Shown piece by piece: positions 32,901-41,835 of a stretch of DNA of 64,000 nt; positions within the stretch are counted from its first letter, which is position 1; each line of letters starts with the position of its first letter. Where the stretch lies: NCBI GenBank assembly GCA_016875195.1, contig VGRY01000014.1, forward strand, positions 1-64,000. Reading direction: 5' to 3'. The stretch comes from Deltaproteobacteria bacterium (GTDB lineage: Bacteria; Desulfobacterota; BSN033; UBA1163). The position numbers and the translations under genes were made by a program. The notes beneath the pieces were generated by a model. It saw only the letters and a program-made list of their open reading frames with translations. It had not been told where the DNA came from and ran no database searches.

Positions 32901-34764
32901 TCTTCGGTGATACCTTAATGACCGCCCGGTACTCCTTTGGGCAAACCTCAAGACAGATGCCGCATTTGACACATTTCGTCTGATCGATGATCTTGATGTT
33001 TTTCTGGTCCGGATGGATGGCTTCTGCCGGGCATTTGAGAACGCAATGTTCACAACTTCTCTGACACTTATCGTAGACGATCAGATAAGAGATAAGATCA
33101 TGACAGACCAGGGCCGGGCATCGTTTTTCAACCACATGAGCGATGTATTCCTCCTCGAAATACCTCAATGTGGTCAGGATAGGATTGGGAGCGGTCTGGC
33201 CCAGTCCGCACAAAGAACCTTCGATAATGGTCTCGGACAGTTCTTTGAGCAAGCGAATGTGATCGAGTGTTCCTTCTCCCTTGGTGATTTCCTCAAGCAG
33301 GAGAAGGAGGTGTTTGGTTCCGACCCTGCAGAAGGTGCACTTTCCGCAACTTTCACTCTGGGTGAAGGAGATAAAGTATTTAGCAATATCGACCATACAG
33401 GTTTCTTCATCGACAGCGATCAGTCCGCCGGACCCCATCATCGAGCCCAAAAATTTCAGAGAGTCGAAATCGACCGGAGTATCGATGTATTGAGCCGGGA
33501 TGCATCCGCCTGATGGACCTCCTACCTGGATGGCCTTCAGTTTTTTCTCCTCTTTGACCCCGCCTCCGATCTGATAGATGACTTCTTTCAAGGTGGTTCC
33601 CATCCTTACCTCGGCGAGACCCGATTCCTTGATTTTACCGGCCAGTGCAAAGACGGTTGTTCCCTTTGAACGAAGAGTTCCTATTCTTGAAAACCACTCC
33701 GATCCTTTTGAGAGAATAGGGGGGATACAGGAAAACGTCTTGACATTATTTAAAAGGGTAGGTTTTCGAAAGATGCCCTTCTCCGAGGAATGGGGCGGTC
33801 TCACCCTGGGCATGGGTCTTCTTCCTTCGATGGAGTACATCAGGGCAGTTGATTCCCCGCAGACGAAAGCCCCTCCTCCTGGAAAGACCTTGATGTCGAA
33901 GTCAAACCCTTTCCCGAGAATGTTTCTCCCTAATAATTGGCATTCCCTTGCCTGAGTTAACGCAAGATTGACCCTTTCGATGGCAAGGGGATATTCGGAC
34001 CGGATGTAGATATAGCCCTGATGGGATCCGAGGACATAACCTGCGATGGCCATCCCTTCGATCACTTGATGAGGCGAGCTCTCCAGGATCACCCTGTCCA
34101 TAAAGGCTCCGGGATCACCTTCGTCTCCGTTACAGATCACATATTTTGGAGATCCATCAGCTCTGAAACATGCTTCCCATTTTGTTCCTACGGGAAAACC
34201 GGCGCCTCCTAACCCCCTCAGCCCGGATCGCTTCACCTCTTCGATGATTTCTTCCTTTTTCATGGTCAGGGCCTTATCCAGGGCTTCATAGCCGCCTAAG
34301 GCGATATAATCCTTGATCTCCTTAGGGTCAATATAGCCGGCATAACGGAGGATGATTCTCTCCTCTTTTTCAAATTTTTCAAGCTCGGGGATATAGGGAA
34401 TGTCTCCCTCTTTCATCTCCAATGTTCCGATGGCGAGGTCGAAACAGGGGTCATCTTCGATCAGATAGTTGTAAACGATTCTGGAGGCATCTTCCGGTGT
34501 CAGGTTTTTATAGCAGATCGTGGGGTTGCCCTGTTTCATGATATAGACGAGAGGCTCGGCAAAGCAGATTCCCAGGCATCCGACTTCGATGATCTCCCCC
34601 GGGAGGTCATGTTTTTTCAACTCTTTGTCAAAGGCTTTGGCCACTTCAAGAGCGCCCACCGATATCCCGCAGGTGGCGCTCCCGATGAAGATTTTGGTTG
34701 TCCCATCGTTCAACTTATCATCATAGAATTTGTTTGCGTGTTCCCTGATCTGTTGATAATTCAT
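32866..34764 (-). CDS. NuoF/HydB-like NADH-binding diaphorase subunit with extra ferredoxin domains
   Basis: A 632-residue protein. An N-terminal thioredoxin-like 2Fe-2S domain (SATCGISVGA; GCLGICFAEP) is followed by the NuoF core with the FMN/NADH glycine motif GLRGLGGAGFPVGTKWE (near 190), CNGDEGDPGAFMDR and the 4Fe-4S site ESCGKCTFCRVGT. The C-terminal domain has two more 4Fe-4S motifs (CQRSCEHCVLKCP and CVKCGICLEVCP). This is the architecture of HndC/HydB subunits of bifurcating hydrogenases, although no hydrogenase gene is here. The last residues are encoded by an ATAGTC-type repeat. It would oxidise or reduce NAD(H). Confidence 0.93.
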   Translation of the reverse strand: MNYQQIREHANKFYDDKLNDGTTKIFIGSATCGISVGALEVAKAFDKELKKHDLPGEIIEVGCLGICFAEPLVYIMKQGNPTICYKNLTPEDASRIVYNYLIEDDPCFDLAIGTLEMKEGDIPYIPELEKFEKEERIILRYAGYIDPKEIKDYIALGGYEALDKALTMKKEEIIEEVKRSGLRGLGGAGFPVGTKWEACFRADGSPKYVICNGDEGDPGAFMDRVILESSPHQVIEGMAIAGYVLGSHQGYIYIRSEYPLAIERVNLALTQARECQLLGRNILGKGFDFDIKVFPGGGAFVCGESTALMYSIEGRRPMPRVRPPHSSEKGIFRKPTLLNNVKTFSCIPPILSKGSEWFSRIGTLRSKGTTVFALAGKIKESGLAEVRMGTTLKEVIYQIGGGVKEEKKLKAIQVGGPSGGCIPAQYIDTPVDFDSLKFLGSMMGSGGLIAVDEETCMVDIAKYFISFTQSESCGKCTFCRVGTKHLLLLLEEITKGEGTLDHIRLLKELSETIIEGSLCGLGQTAPNPILTTLRYFEEEYIAHVVEKRCPALVCHDLISYLIVYDKCQRSCEHCVLKCPAEAIHPDQKNIKIIDQTKCVKCGICLEVCPKEYRAVIKVSPKIVVSSESRIVA

Positions 34765-34767
34765 ATT

Positions 34768-34848
34768 GAAACAATGAACATTAAACGATGAACGATGAAC
34801 AGTGAATCGATCTATAAGTTCATTGTTCGTTGTCCATCGTTCATTGTA
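34768..34848. repeat. tandem-armed hairpin, GAACGATGAAC family
   Basis: The left arm (34770-34806) has AACAATGAAC, AAACGATGAAC and GATGAACAGTGAA units; the right arm (34819-34847) has TTCATTGTTCGTTGTCCATC units, inverted. It fills the 87-base gap between the NuoE-like and NuoF-like genes. Confidence 0.75.
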
Positions 34849-34851
34849 TTC

Positions 34852-35325
34852 CTAATGGGTTTTGTCTTTGTCACGAAGGTTGATGATCACCTCCTCAACC
34901 TTGCCCGGTGTCATCTTTGGATAGATCTGGTTGTTGATCTTGACCACCGGGGCGACATTGCAACAGCCAAAACAGGCTGTCCCGTCGAGACTGAAACTCC
35001 GGTCCTCTGTGGTGTCTCCCCTGGTGATCTGGAGTTCCCTTGAGAAGGCGTCAAGGATCAGGTTTCCCCCCTGGAGGTGGCAGGCCGTTCCCAAGCAGAC
35101 ATTGACGGGGTGGCGGCCGAGAGGTTTTCTTCTAAACTGATTGTAGAACGTGACAATACTAAAAATTTCAGAAGGTGGAAGATGGAAAAAGTGGGCTACG
35201 CTCTCCATAGCCTCTCTTGAGAGATAACCCACTTTTTCCTGAATTTCGTGTAACACGGGGAGTAAATATTCTCTCTCCGGAAGGAACCTCCTCAGGATTT
35301 CCTCTATTTGGTTTGACTCTTCCAT
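34852..35325 (-). CDS. NuoE/HoxE/HndA-like 2Fe-2S subunit
   Basis: A 157-residue protein of thioredoxin-like 2Fe-2S type. The N-terminal helices have LLPVLHEIQEKVGYLS and FSIVTFYNQFR. The four cluster cysteines are in CLGTACHLQGG and GTACFGCCNVAP. It is the smallest diaphorase subunit. Its ATG lies 22 bases inside the 3' end of acsC, so it is translationally coupled to a CODH/ACS subunit. This ties the diaphorase to the Wood-Ljungdahl operon rather than to a respiratory complex I. Confidence 0.93.
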   Translation of the reverse strand: MEESNQIEEILRRFLPEREYLLPVLHEIQEKVGYLSREAMESVAHFFHLPPSEIFSIVTFYNQFRRKPLGRHPVNVCLGTACHLQGGNLILDAFSRELQITRGDTTEDRSFSLDGTACFGCCNVAPVVKINNQIYPKMTPGKVEEVIINLRDKDKTH

Positions 35326-36674
35326 TTCTCAATCATTTGGGGTAGAAAGGCAGGGAGATCGCTTGCCTCACGGGGTCCGACGACCACTTCCCAGCCCTGT
35401 AATTCCTCTTCGAGTTCTCCCTTGATTCTTGCAGCAAATCCAGGGATGATCACCCTCTTACTTTTGACTTTATCTCCCACACCAATTTTTTTGAGAAATG
35501 GTCCGGCCGTATCTCCACTGAACTTTCCCGTTGACCAGGCTGCAAGGACACAGAGACCTTCTGTATCTTTTACACAGAGGTAGGCAGGGATCTTGCTGTT
35601 TTCGATTTCACTGGCCACTGCAAAATAGGTCAATGCAAAGTTGGTCGTCAGGAGCACCGGCGATTCCGGGGAGACTGCGCCAATCTCGTAAATCTTCTGC
35701 TCCACGGCAAGTGGAACTCTCGGATCGGTGAAGATATTCTGTCTCAGAACAAGAAGGGGGTAGAGCTTCTCTTTTTCGAAATCGGATAGCACGACGATCC
35801 CGGCATATTTGATCACCCCTGCTGATGCAAGAAGTGTCTCTTCCATCTTATCTTCCGTAAGCTGACACGGTAGAGAAAGAATGGGGTAGCCAAGAGGGCG
35901 GAACGTCTTCTTCAGGGCGGCCCTGCGGATGATTGTATAATCCCTGATCATCTCCTTCAACGATTTAGGAGAGGGATCGAGAGCGATGTCCTGAATCCCC
36001 TCCGCCTTGAGCCGTTGGGTGATGGGAATGATCTCTTCAACTCCATTGGTTTTTACTCCAATGGGCGAGGGTTTTGCCTTGAGCTTTGGAATAGCAGCAT
36101 CAAGATTCTCTTTGGTGATGGGGTAGAGAAGGGGATTCTTATCCGCGATCAGATCCCTCGCTTGAAACAGGATGTCCAGATTCTCACAGATTAAAACAAT
36201 GGGGAATCCTTCTGCCGCCACTCTCTTCACCAGCCCGAGATACTTATCGCTATTTCCGGCATACTTCAATGCAAAGAGATTAGCGCGGAGTTTCTGGCCC
36301 ACACGGTCGAACTGAAGTGTCTTAATTTTATTGATCTTGGCGGAGATAACTCCTTCCTCTTCCTTGTCAGTGATGAGGATGGCGACCCCCGAAGGTCTAT
36401 AAAACGTTTTCTCGTGACGGTAGATGACCTCTTCCTCGCCCATGCTGAAAGCATTTTCCCCTGCCCCGATGGTTACCAGCTTGATCGGGGGAGCCAATCC
36501 CTCCTCAAGCTCGGTTTTGACCTCTGCGGGCAGATAGGGGCATTTCTGAACGGAAACTGCGCCCGATGCCAGTTTCATGGCAAAGGCAAAGCAGGTTGGA
36601 AAACCGCACTCCTTGCAATTCTTTTTACCGCCATCCGGCAATTTTTTCTGAATGTCAGATGCCTTAAGTGCCAT
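35304..36674 (-). CDS. acsC: CODH/ACS corrinoid iron-sulfur protein large subunit (gamma)
   Basis: 456 residues from MALKASDIQKKLPDGG at 36674 (AAAAGGAGGATTT site). The N-terminal 4Fe-4S domain has CKECGFPTCFAFAMKLASG and a fourth Cys in QKCPYLP; a TIM-barrel and a C-terminal B12-binding domain follow. With AcsD it carries the methyl group from methyl-THF to the acetyl-CoA synthase A-cluster. It corresponds to CdhE of archaea. It overlaps the NuoE-like gene by 22 bases and follows cdhC after about 125 bases with a C-rich palindrome. Confidence 0.94.
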   Translation of the reverse strand: MALKASDIQKKLPDGGKKNCKECGFPTCFAFAMKLASGAVSVQKCPYLPAEVKTELEEGLAPPIKLVTIGAGENAFSMGEEEVIYRHEKTFYRPSGVAILITDKEEEGVISAKINKIKTLQFDRVGQKLRANLFALKYAGNSDKYLGLVKRVAAEGFPIVLICENLDILFQARDLIADKNPLLYPITKENLDAAIPKLKAKPSPIGVKTNGVEEIIPITQRLKAEGIQDIALDPSPKSLKEMIRDYTIIRRAALKKTFRPLGYPILSLPCQLTEDKMEETLLASAGVIKYAGIVVLSDFEKEKLYPLLVLRQNIFTDPRVPLAVEQKIYEIGAVSPESPVLLTTNFALTYFAVASEIENSKIPAYLCVKDTEGLCVLAAWSTGKFSGDTAGPFLKKIGVGDKVKSKRVIIPGFAARIKGELEEELQGWEVVVGPREASDLPAFLPQMIEKWKSQTK

Positions 36675-36691
36675 AAAATCCTCCTTTTGTA

Positions 36692-36764
36692 AAATCACTC
36701 CTTCCCTCCCTTTTCCTAAGGGAGGAATTACCCCTCTTTGGCAAAGAGGGGTAAGGGGAGATTT
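36692..36764. repeat. C/G-rich palindromic repeat
   Basis: AAATCACTCCTTCC opposes GGGGAGATTT at the ends, with CTCCCTTTTCCTAAGGGAG and CCCCTCTTTGGCAAAGAGGGG inside. It lies in the acsC leader, right before its ribosome site. Confidence 0.7.
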
Positions 36765-36800
36765 TCCAATGGCTAAATCAATTCAATTTTGACAATCTTA

Positions 36801-38003
36801 TTAACCTGTGACCCAGGGATGGCCCACGCGATTCATGAATTCGGTCAGTTCATCCACGTTTTTCACATCTTCTTCGGTTGCAATCTTGTCGTATAGGTTG
36901 GCCTCTTCAAGGACATCTTTCACCTGTTCCTTGACCGATTTGGGGAGCCAGACGATCCTCTTCAGGCCTCCGTCTGTTTTGAGAAACTTCTTCGATCTCA
37001 TATAGGAGATGGCCATCCCGAGCATTCCCTCATTCTGCCTTCCGCCCGAAGCCTCTCCGGCGATGCCTGAGAACTTCTGGCCGTTGACCGCCTCGCCGAG
37101 AAAGTCCCGGTGGACGACACCGAACGCATCCACCTCCGGAATGTAGAAGCAGATGGCCTGGAAGCATCCACAGGAGGTATGGGGGGTTTCCAGCGCGCTA
37201 TGGAGACAGAAGGTGCTGTTTGCCCCAAGGGACTTCTCTGCCACAATGGCATTGACCCCGGAATAGATAAACTTCTCCGGATCGAGGAGGTCGCCTTTTT
37301 TCACTGCAAACTGGGGGCCTTCCGGATCCATCTTGTAAGCGGCCCTTCCATCGAACCAGTTGATGGCCCCGCAAAGCGAGACCCTCTCGGGAGTAACGAC
37401 GCAGACATGGGTGGGCGCAAACGATTGGCAGAGTGAGCATCCATAGAATTCGTCCACTTCTTCTTCGGTGATTCCTTTGAGCCGGTCATCTCTCTCTTTA
37501 TAAACCTTTCGAGCTTCGAGGACCTCTTTTTCCACCTGAGCGGGATCAGTGATAAAAGTGATCTGGATCTTTTCGATGATCGAGAGCTCGTTCTTATACA
37601 GCATGACGAGGATTCGTCCGATTTCGTCGAGGGAGTTGAGGCCCTTCTTAAAACTGTCCTTGTGAACCCTCATCCAGATCTCATCCCTCTGAGCCATGTG
37701 CCAGAAGCCTTCAATATAGTTGATGTACATGTGAACCCTGCGCTCAAAGACGGGCTCCATGTCTTTTTCCAGCTGTTCACCCGACACTAAGATCTTGATA
37801 AAAATGGGGACGGAGGCTCCTTCTTCAAACTCCTTGATGTCCTTTCCGATGATCTCAATCTTTTCGTCCTCTACCTCAGCGGCGGGTCTGACAGACACCA
37901 GCTCCGCTTTGAACTTGTGCTTCGGTCCTCCGAATTCGATTTGGAAATCTTCCTTCCTTACTGTTTCGCCTTCGTACTGGGGTCCAACATCGACTGAAAA
38001 CAT
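36801..38003 (-). CDS. cdhC: acetyl-CoA synthase, short archaeal-type (CdhC) form
   Basis: A 400-residue protein that makes acetyl-CoA from a methyl group, CO and CoA at the nickel A-cluster. Cysteines 189, 192, 201, 211, 278 and 280 have exactly the spacing of the A-cluster and adjoining cysteines known in the Moorella enzyme (506, 509, 518, 528, 595, 597). The start DVGPQYEGETVRKEDFQIEF matches the N-terminus of archaeal CdhC. The roughly 310-residue N-terminal domain of bacterial AcsB, which binds CODH and lines the CO tunnel, is absent, so it is complete as CdhC rather than truncated. Gene order cdhA-DUF166-cdhB-cdhC-acsC on the minus strand. AAGGAGGAAGAAA precedes the ATG. Confidence 0.93.
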   Translation of the reverse strand: MFSVDVGPQYEGETVRKEDFQIEFGGPKHKFKAELVSVRPAAEVEDEKIEIIGKDIKEFEEGASVPIFIKILVSGEQLEKDMEPVFERRVHMYINYIEGFWHMAQRDEIWMRVHKDSFKKGLNSLDEIGRILVMLYKNELSIIEKIQITFITDPAQVEKEVLEARKVYKERDDRLKGITEEEVDEFYGCSLCQSFAPTHVCVVTPERVSLCGAINWFDGRAAYKMDPEGPQFAVKKGDLLDPEKFIYSGVNAIVAEKSLGANSTFCLHSALETPHTSCGCFQAICFYIPEVDAFGVVHRDFLGEAVNGQKFSGIAGEASGGRQNEGMLGMAISYMRSKKFLKTDGGLKRIVWLPKSVKEQVKDVLEEANLYDKIATEEDVKNVDELTEFMNRVGHPWVTG

Positions 38004-38018
38004 TTTCTTCCTCCTTTC

Positions 38019-38552
38019 TTATTTCACACTATTGATTAGATTTTCTAAATATTCTTTCCATTTATCCGCCTTCAGATTGGCAAGGGAGAAGCTTGCATGG
38101 GGATAGACAAAGGGGCAGAGCGTGACTGTTTTCAAATGGGCGGCATAATGTTTCAATGTGGAAAGCCCCTGGTTTCCAAAGTCCGTTCTCATCCCTAAAA
38201 ACATGACCACGTCATGGTTTCCCTGTTTCTTGACTCCCTTCCATTCGGGGTCCTTCAAATGGTTGATGATCTCGACGGCATCATAAGTCGAATCAGGGGT
38301 CACACCGCATGCAAGCAGTTTCTTCTTGGTGTGGGCCGTGGCGCAGGTTGCAGCGCCAAGCGTTTTTGCTAACTCAATGCCGTATTCGATCGCCTTTTTC
38401 CCGCCCAGATCAATATCGATGCATCTCGGGCCAAAGACGAGCAGGGGTCTCTCTGCCTTCTTGATGATCTTTCCCAGAGCCGCTGCATCTTCGATGACCC
38501 GGCATCCCTTCAATCCTGTTAAGACATTGACATAATGTAATGGTAAGCTCAT
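38019..38552 (-). CDS. cdhB: ACDS complex epsilon subunit CdhB
   Basis: 177 residues from MSLPLHYVNVLTGLKG at 38552 (GGAGGTAATCAA site). Rossmann-like (RPLLVFGPRCIDIDLGG); motifs of the archaeal CODH/ACS epsilon subunit are YVNVLTG at the start, a central ATAHTKK and the last part LKHYAAHLKTVTLCP. In archaea CdhB binds CdhA to form the alpha2-epsilon2 CODH component. Classic bacterial CODH/ACS lacks it. Its presence between cdhA and cdhC marks the cluster as ACDS type. It ends 15 bases before the cdhC start. Confidence 0.85.
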   Translation of the reverse strand: MSLPLHYVNVLTGLKGCRVIEDAAALGKIIKKAERPLLVFGPRCIDIDLGGKKAIEYGIELAKTLGAATCATAHTKKKLLACGVTPDSTYDAVEIINHLKDPEWKGVKKQGNHDVVMFLGMRTDFGNQGLSTLKHYAAHLKTVTLCPFVYPHASFSLANLKADKWKEYLENLINSVK

Positions 38553-38631
38553 TTGATTACCTCCATTTGGTTGTTTTCTATTTCTACCCCTCTTCCAATT
38601 TTGCCCGAACTCAAAAGGTTTTGGAGTTGAT

Positions 38632-38774
38632 AAAATCCGAAATCCGAATATCGAAATCCGAAACAAATTTAAATTTCAAAAATTCAAATGTTTTAAATTT
38701 TTATTTGTTTTGAGCATTCGAATTTATGTCATTTGATATTGTTTCGAAATTCGAATTTCGTGCTTCGGATTTTT
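38632..38774. repeat. large imperfect hairpin, CGAAATCCGAA family, copy 3
   Basis: The left arm AAAATCCGAAATCCGAATAT and the right arm ATTCGAATTTCGTGCTTCGG are inverted, with AT-rich inner complements (AAATTTAAATTTC with AATTTTTATTTG). It fills the gap between the DUF166 gene and cdhB. Confidence 0.75.
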
Positions 38775-38839
38775 TTGATCCGATCAATGACATATCATCC
38801 TGCTATAGCCATTTTGCACACAATCTTATCCGTAAGTGC

Positions 38840-39529
38840 CTATTTTTTCCCTTTGATCGCCTCTTCCATGGCCAGCTTCATCTGCAAGCCGGCGTGGTGC
38901 ATCAAGGTATCTCCCAATTCCGGATCCATGACCATGGTGGCCATGCAGGGATGGTTGTGATGCAGGATGCCTGAACTTTCGACGGCATCCTTCATGTGCG
39001 TTCCAATCAGATGTTCGGCCACGTACCTTGTATTTCCACAGGGGGCATCCCTGATGACCCTAACCTCTTTTACCTTTTCGTTCTCAAGCTCGATGTCCAC
39101 TTCCGGCCTGCCGAAATATTTCAGGAATTCAAGGATCAGGTCGTTTTTCGTCATCTTCTCCGACAGGGTACAGAAGGTCATCGGGTGAAGAAATTCGACC
39201 CCCGCTTGTTCCAGTTTCTTTTTGAGCTGTCTGGCCAGTCCCGTGGAGAGGTGAACCTTGTTATCAACAGGGGCGATCACCGCGCGAGCCCCGATCTGCT
39301 TGATGAATAGCGGAATCATCTCAGCCACGACCGGATGCTCCTGAACCGAGATGAGGAGATCACAGGAGGGAAGGCCCTGGGGAAGGTAATCGGAAAGTTC
39401 CTCAACAAACGTGGGGATCTTCTTTGTATAGTGAAATCCCTTGACCTCCCATGCCGCAGGTCCATGCTGGCTGATATTGTCCCAGAACCTCTTCCCGTAA
39501 TCTCCCTGGTAAAGGATGAGCACTTTCAT
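38840..39529 (-). CDS. DUF166-family protein in the CODH/ACS operon
   Basis: A 229-residue protein starting MKVLILYQGDYGKRFWDNIS, with CDLLISVQEHPVVAEMIPLF and an APCGNTRYVAEHLIG segment near the C-terminus. This is the DUF166 pattern (family best known from methanogens, where it carries an old thymidylate-synthase label without good support). It has several Cys and His residues near the end (SSGILHHNHPC) that could bind metal. It overlaps cdhA by 4 bases and lies before cdhB, so it is translationally coupled to CODH. A role in CODH assembly or metal handling is a guess from context. Confidence 0.75.
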   Translation of the reverse strand: MKVLILYQGDYGKRFWDNISQHGPAAWEVKGFHYTKKIPTFVEELSDYLPQGLPSCDLLISVQEHPVVAEMIPLFIKQIGARAVIAPVDNKVHLSTGLARQLKKKLEQAGVEFLHPMTFCTLSEKMTKNDLILEFLKYFGRPEVDIELENEKVKEVRVIRDAPCGNTRYVAEHLIGTHMKDAVESSGILHHNHPCMATMVMDPELGDTLMHHAGLQMKLAMEEAIKGKK

Positions 39530-41823
39530 TTGACCACCGCATCAATCGGGATATTGCTTTCGTAGGTGCCGATCAGGGTGGGCAGGGTGAGCAGAGGTTT
39601 CGGCTTCCACCCAACGTTCTTCAGGTATTCGGATACTTCCTTCTTATAGACAATGGGAATGTCCTTATCGTTTCTGACAAAATTCTGGAGGTCATCCGGA
39701 AGCGTTCCCATGTGCTGTTTGTAGAGAGAAATATAGTGATTCAATTTAAGCTGTCTTCCCTGAGCCGTATCGTTCTTCCGGATACAAAGCTTTGCCAGGG
39801 TGATGATGGCTCGCTCTTTGCTCTCGACGACGAGGGAAAGATGCTCCGGAGAAGGTTCTTCCGTATTGACCAGCTCCTTCTTTCTTCCGTCCATGACGGT
39901 CCAGTCATCCTCTTCCTTTCTGGAGAGGTAGAGCCTTCGGTATTTAGCGGAATGGGGGCCGAGGACTACCGGGATACCCATTCGATTGCATCCTGAACCG
40001 ATACAGAAGGCTTTCTGGGAGTAAGATCCCCAGACGAGACCGACCGCACCGACTCTGTTCAGGATATAGTCTGCAATGACTTCATAGTTTGCGCGGAGGG
40101 GAAGCTTCGCAAAGATGTTGGCGACTTTCATGGCGGCCCCCGTGATATGGGCGTTGGCTACACAGCTTCCCACATTCAGGACTCCGCCTGCATCGAATTC
40201 AGGCTTAAATTTATCGTAGATCGTCTTTCCTTCAGCATCCTTCTTCATGCCGGCAGCCATGGCTGCGCAACCGGAAAGTACGACAATATATTTCCGTTTT
40301 GCAAACTCTTCGGCAATTTCAGCGACTTCATCAGCCTCTTCGGGGTAGTTCGAACAGCCGACGATGGCGATAATGCCGGGGATGGTCCCTAAGACGATGG
40401 GCGCTCCGACTTTTCTGATCTCCACGTCCTGGATGGGGCCTCTTCCCACGCGGATGTTAAAGGTGTCCCATGCGGTAGCCGCCTGCATGGTCGTGACGAT
40501 CGGAATGCCCTTGGGGCACTCCTGCTCGCATTTGCCACAGCCGATGCATCTTGCAAAGAGGTCGGCCATTTTTTCGAATTTGCCGTCTCTGAGGTCTGAA
40601 GTAGCTGCTGAAATATTAAGGAGGTTGGGGCATACCCTGTCACAGAGCCCGCATGCCTTACACTCTTTGGCAAGTTCCTGAGCCTGTGCCTTGGTGATGA
40701 TCTCTTTCTTTCTGCCTTTGGCCACGATGGGAAGGACTTTTGCAGCCACCTCTCCTGCCTTATCCACATCGCGGATGAGCACCTGTTGCCCTTCCTGGGT
40801 GATCAGCCGGACGATCTCATCGACTTCCTTATGCGTTACATCATCAAGGCCATAGCTGATCTTGTCCGAAGTGGCGATGAGTGCGCTTCCTGCGGCTTTG
40901 GCCAGTGCGGGAATATCACATCGGACGCACTGCTCATCCGATATCACGAGATCTGCAATGCCGGTTCTAAGGAAGAAAAGTTGCTTCGAAAGGGGACCGA
41001 TGATCTTCGCCTTGCCCGAATACCGGATATTGTCATGGGCGGTGCAGCAGATCCCTGTCACTTCCACCTGGTCATAAATCCCATCCTTCATCAGATGGTC
41101 GATCATCACAGTGGCGACCGCGGCATTATGGCCGACACAGGTAACAACAGGTTTTGACTTATCGACAGATCCCCAGCCTAGACCGGCAAGAGGAGTGTCG
41201 GCCACTGAGGTCGGAAATTTAAATCCGATGGTTTGGGCAATATCGGCAACCTCCATGGCCACATGGTCGAGCATGCCGATATGGAGCGACTTCGACTCGA
41301 AATCGATTTCGCTTCCTTCCTGACCCATATGGGTAGCAGAGACACCGTGGATGATGCCCCGCTCCACGTACTCAATGCCTTTTCTCAGATCTCCGAGGGT
41401 CTCCGGTTTAAGACCCATGACGGTTCTCATATGGGGGGCTTCTACGGCTACCTGTCCGCCCAGATCGATCCTGTAATCCTCGCCGTATTTATCGATGAGG
41501 TAATCCACCAGATGGCGACCGTGGGCTCCATGGGCGGAACACCCCATCAGAGAGAAGATCAATGCCCATCTTCCCTGTTGTCCGGAGATGTCGATCCCGC
41601 AAGCCCCTTTCTTATCCCCTGTCAAATCGCATTTTCCAAAGGTGCAGAAACAACAGAGGTCGCAGAAGGGGGCATAGAACGGTTTGTAGGTTTTTAGCAG
41701 CCGCCTGTCCCAACGCCTTAGATCGGATATCTCCGGCATGGGGGTGGGGCCGATCGGTTCCCAGTTATCTTCAGCCCGAATGGTCTTGTTGATCTCTTCA
41801 TTCTTTATCTTTCCTTTACTCAT
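39526..41823 (-). CDS. cdhA: CO dehydrogenase alpha subunit, archaeal CdhA type
   Basis: A 765-residue protein. The N-terminal B/D-cluster cysteines are 54, 57, 58, 60, 65 and 75 (FCDLCCFC, KCDLTGDKKGACGID). Two ferredoxin motifs sit in the middle: Cys 388/391/394/398 (CKACGLCDRVCP) and 426/429/432/436 (CIGCGKCEQECP). C-cluster residues include VGHNAAVA, ICCTAHD, VGSCVANAH and GSGCNRMG. The extra ferredoxin domain and the length are features of archaeal CdhA; bacterial CooS/AcsA proteins are about 630-670 residues and lack it. It reversibly converts CO2 to CO for the acetyl-CoA synthase. It follows acsD by 12 bases and overlaps the DUF166 gene. Confidence 0.95.
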   Translation of the reverse strand: MSKGKIKNEEINKTIRAEDNWEPIGPTPMPEISDLRRWDRRLLKTYKPFYAPFCDLCCFCTFGKCDLTGDKKGACGIDISGQQGRWALIFSLMGCSAHGAHGRHLVDYLIDKYGEDYRIDLGGQVAVEAPHMRTVMGLKPETLGDLRKGIEYVERGIIHGVSATHMGQEGSEIDFESKSLHIGMLDHVAMEVADIAQTIGFKFPTSVADTPLAGLGWGSVDKSKPVVTCVGHNAAVATVMIDHLMKDGIYDQVEVTGICCTAHDNIRYSGKAKIIGPLSKQLFFLRTGIADLVISDEQCVRCDIPALAKAAGSALIATSDKISYGLDDVTHKEVDEIVRLITQEGQQVLIRDVDKAGEVAAKVLPIVAKGRKKEIITKAQAQELAKECKACGLCDRVCPNLLNISAATSDLRDGKFEKMADLFARCIGCGKCEQECPKGIPIVTTMQAATAWDTFNIRVGRGPIQDVEIRKVGAPIVLGTIPGIIAIVGCSNYPEEADEVAEIAEEFAKRKYIVVLSGCAAMAAGMKKDAEGKTIYDKFKPEFDAGGVLNVGSCVANAHITGAAMKVANIFAKLPLRANYEVIADYILNRVGAVGLVWGSYSQKAFCIGSGCNRMGIPVVLGPHSAKYRRLYLSRKEEDDWTVMDGRKKELVNTEEPSPEHLSLVVESKERAIITLAKLCIRKNDTAQGRQLKLNHYISLYKQHMGTLPDDLQNFVRNDKDIPIVYKKEVSEYLKNVGWKPKPLLTLPTLIGTYESNIPIDAVVK

Positions 41824-41835
41824 GGGTCACTCCTT

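Noticed and set aside
32135-35325. Reading the NuoE/F/G-like genes as a bifurcating hydrogenase or as complex I
   Set aside because: No H-cluster or NiFe hydrogenase subunit, no molybdopterin domain and no membrane Nuo subunits are present in the operon.
36801-38003. Truncated bacterial acsB pseudogene
   Set aside because: The protein starts with a proper ribosome site and with the conserved N-terminus of archaeal CdhC, and all A-cluster cysteines are in place.
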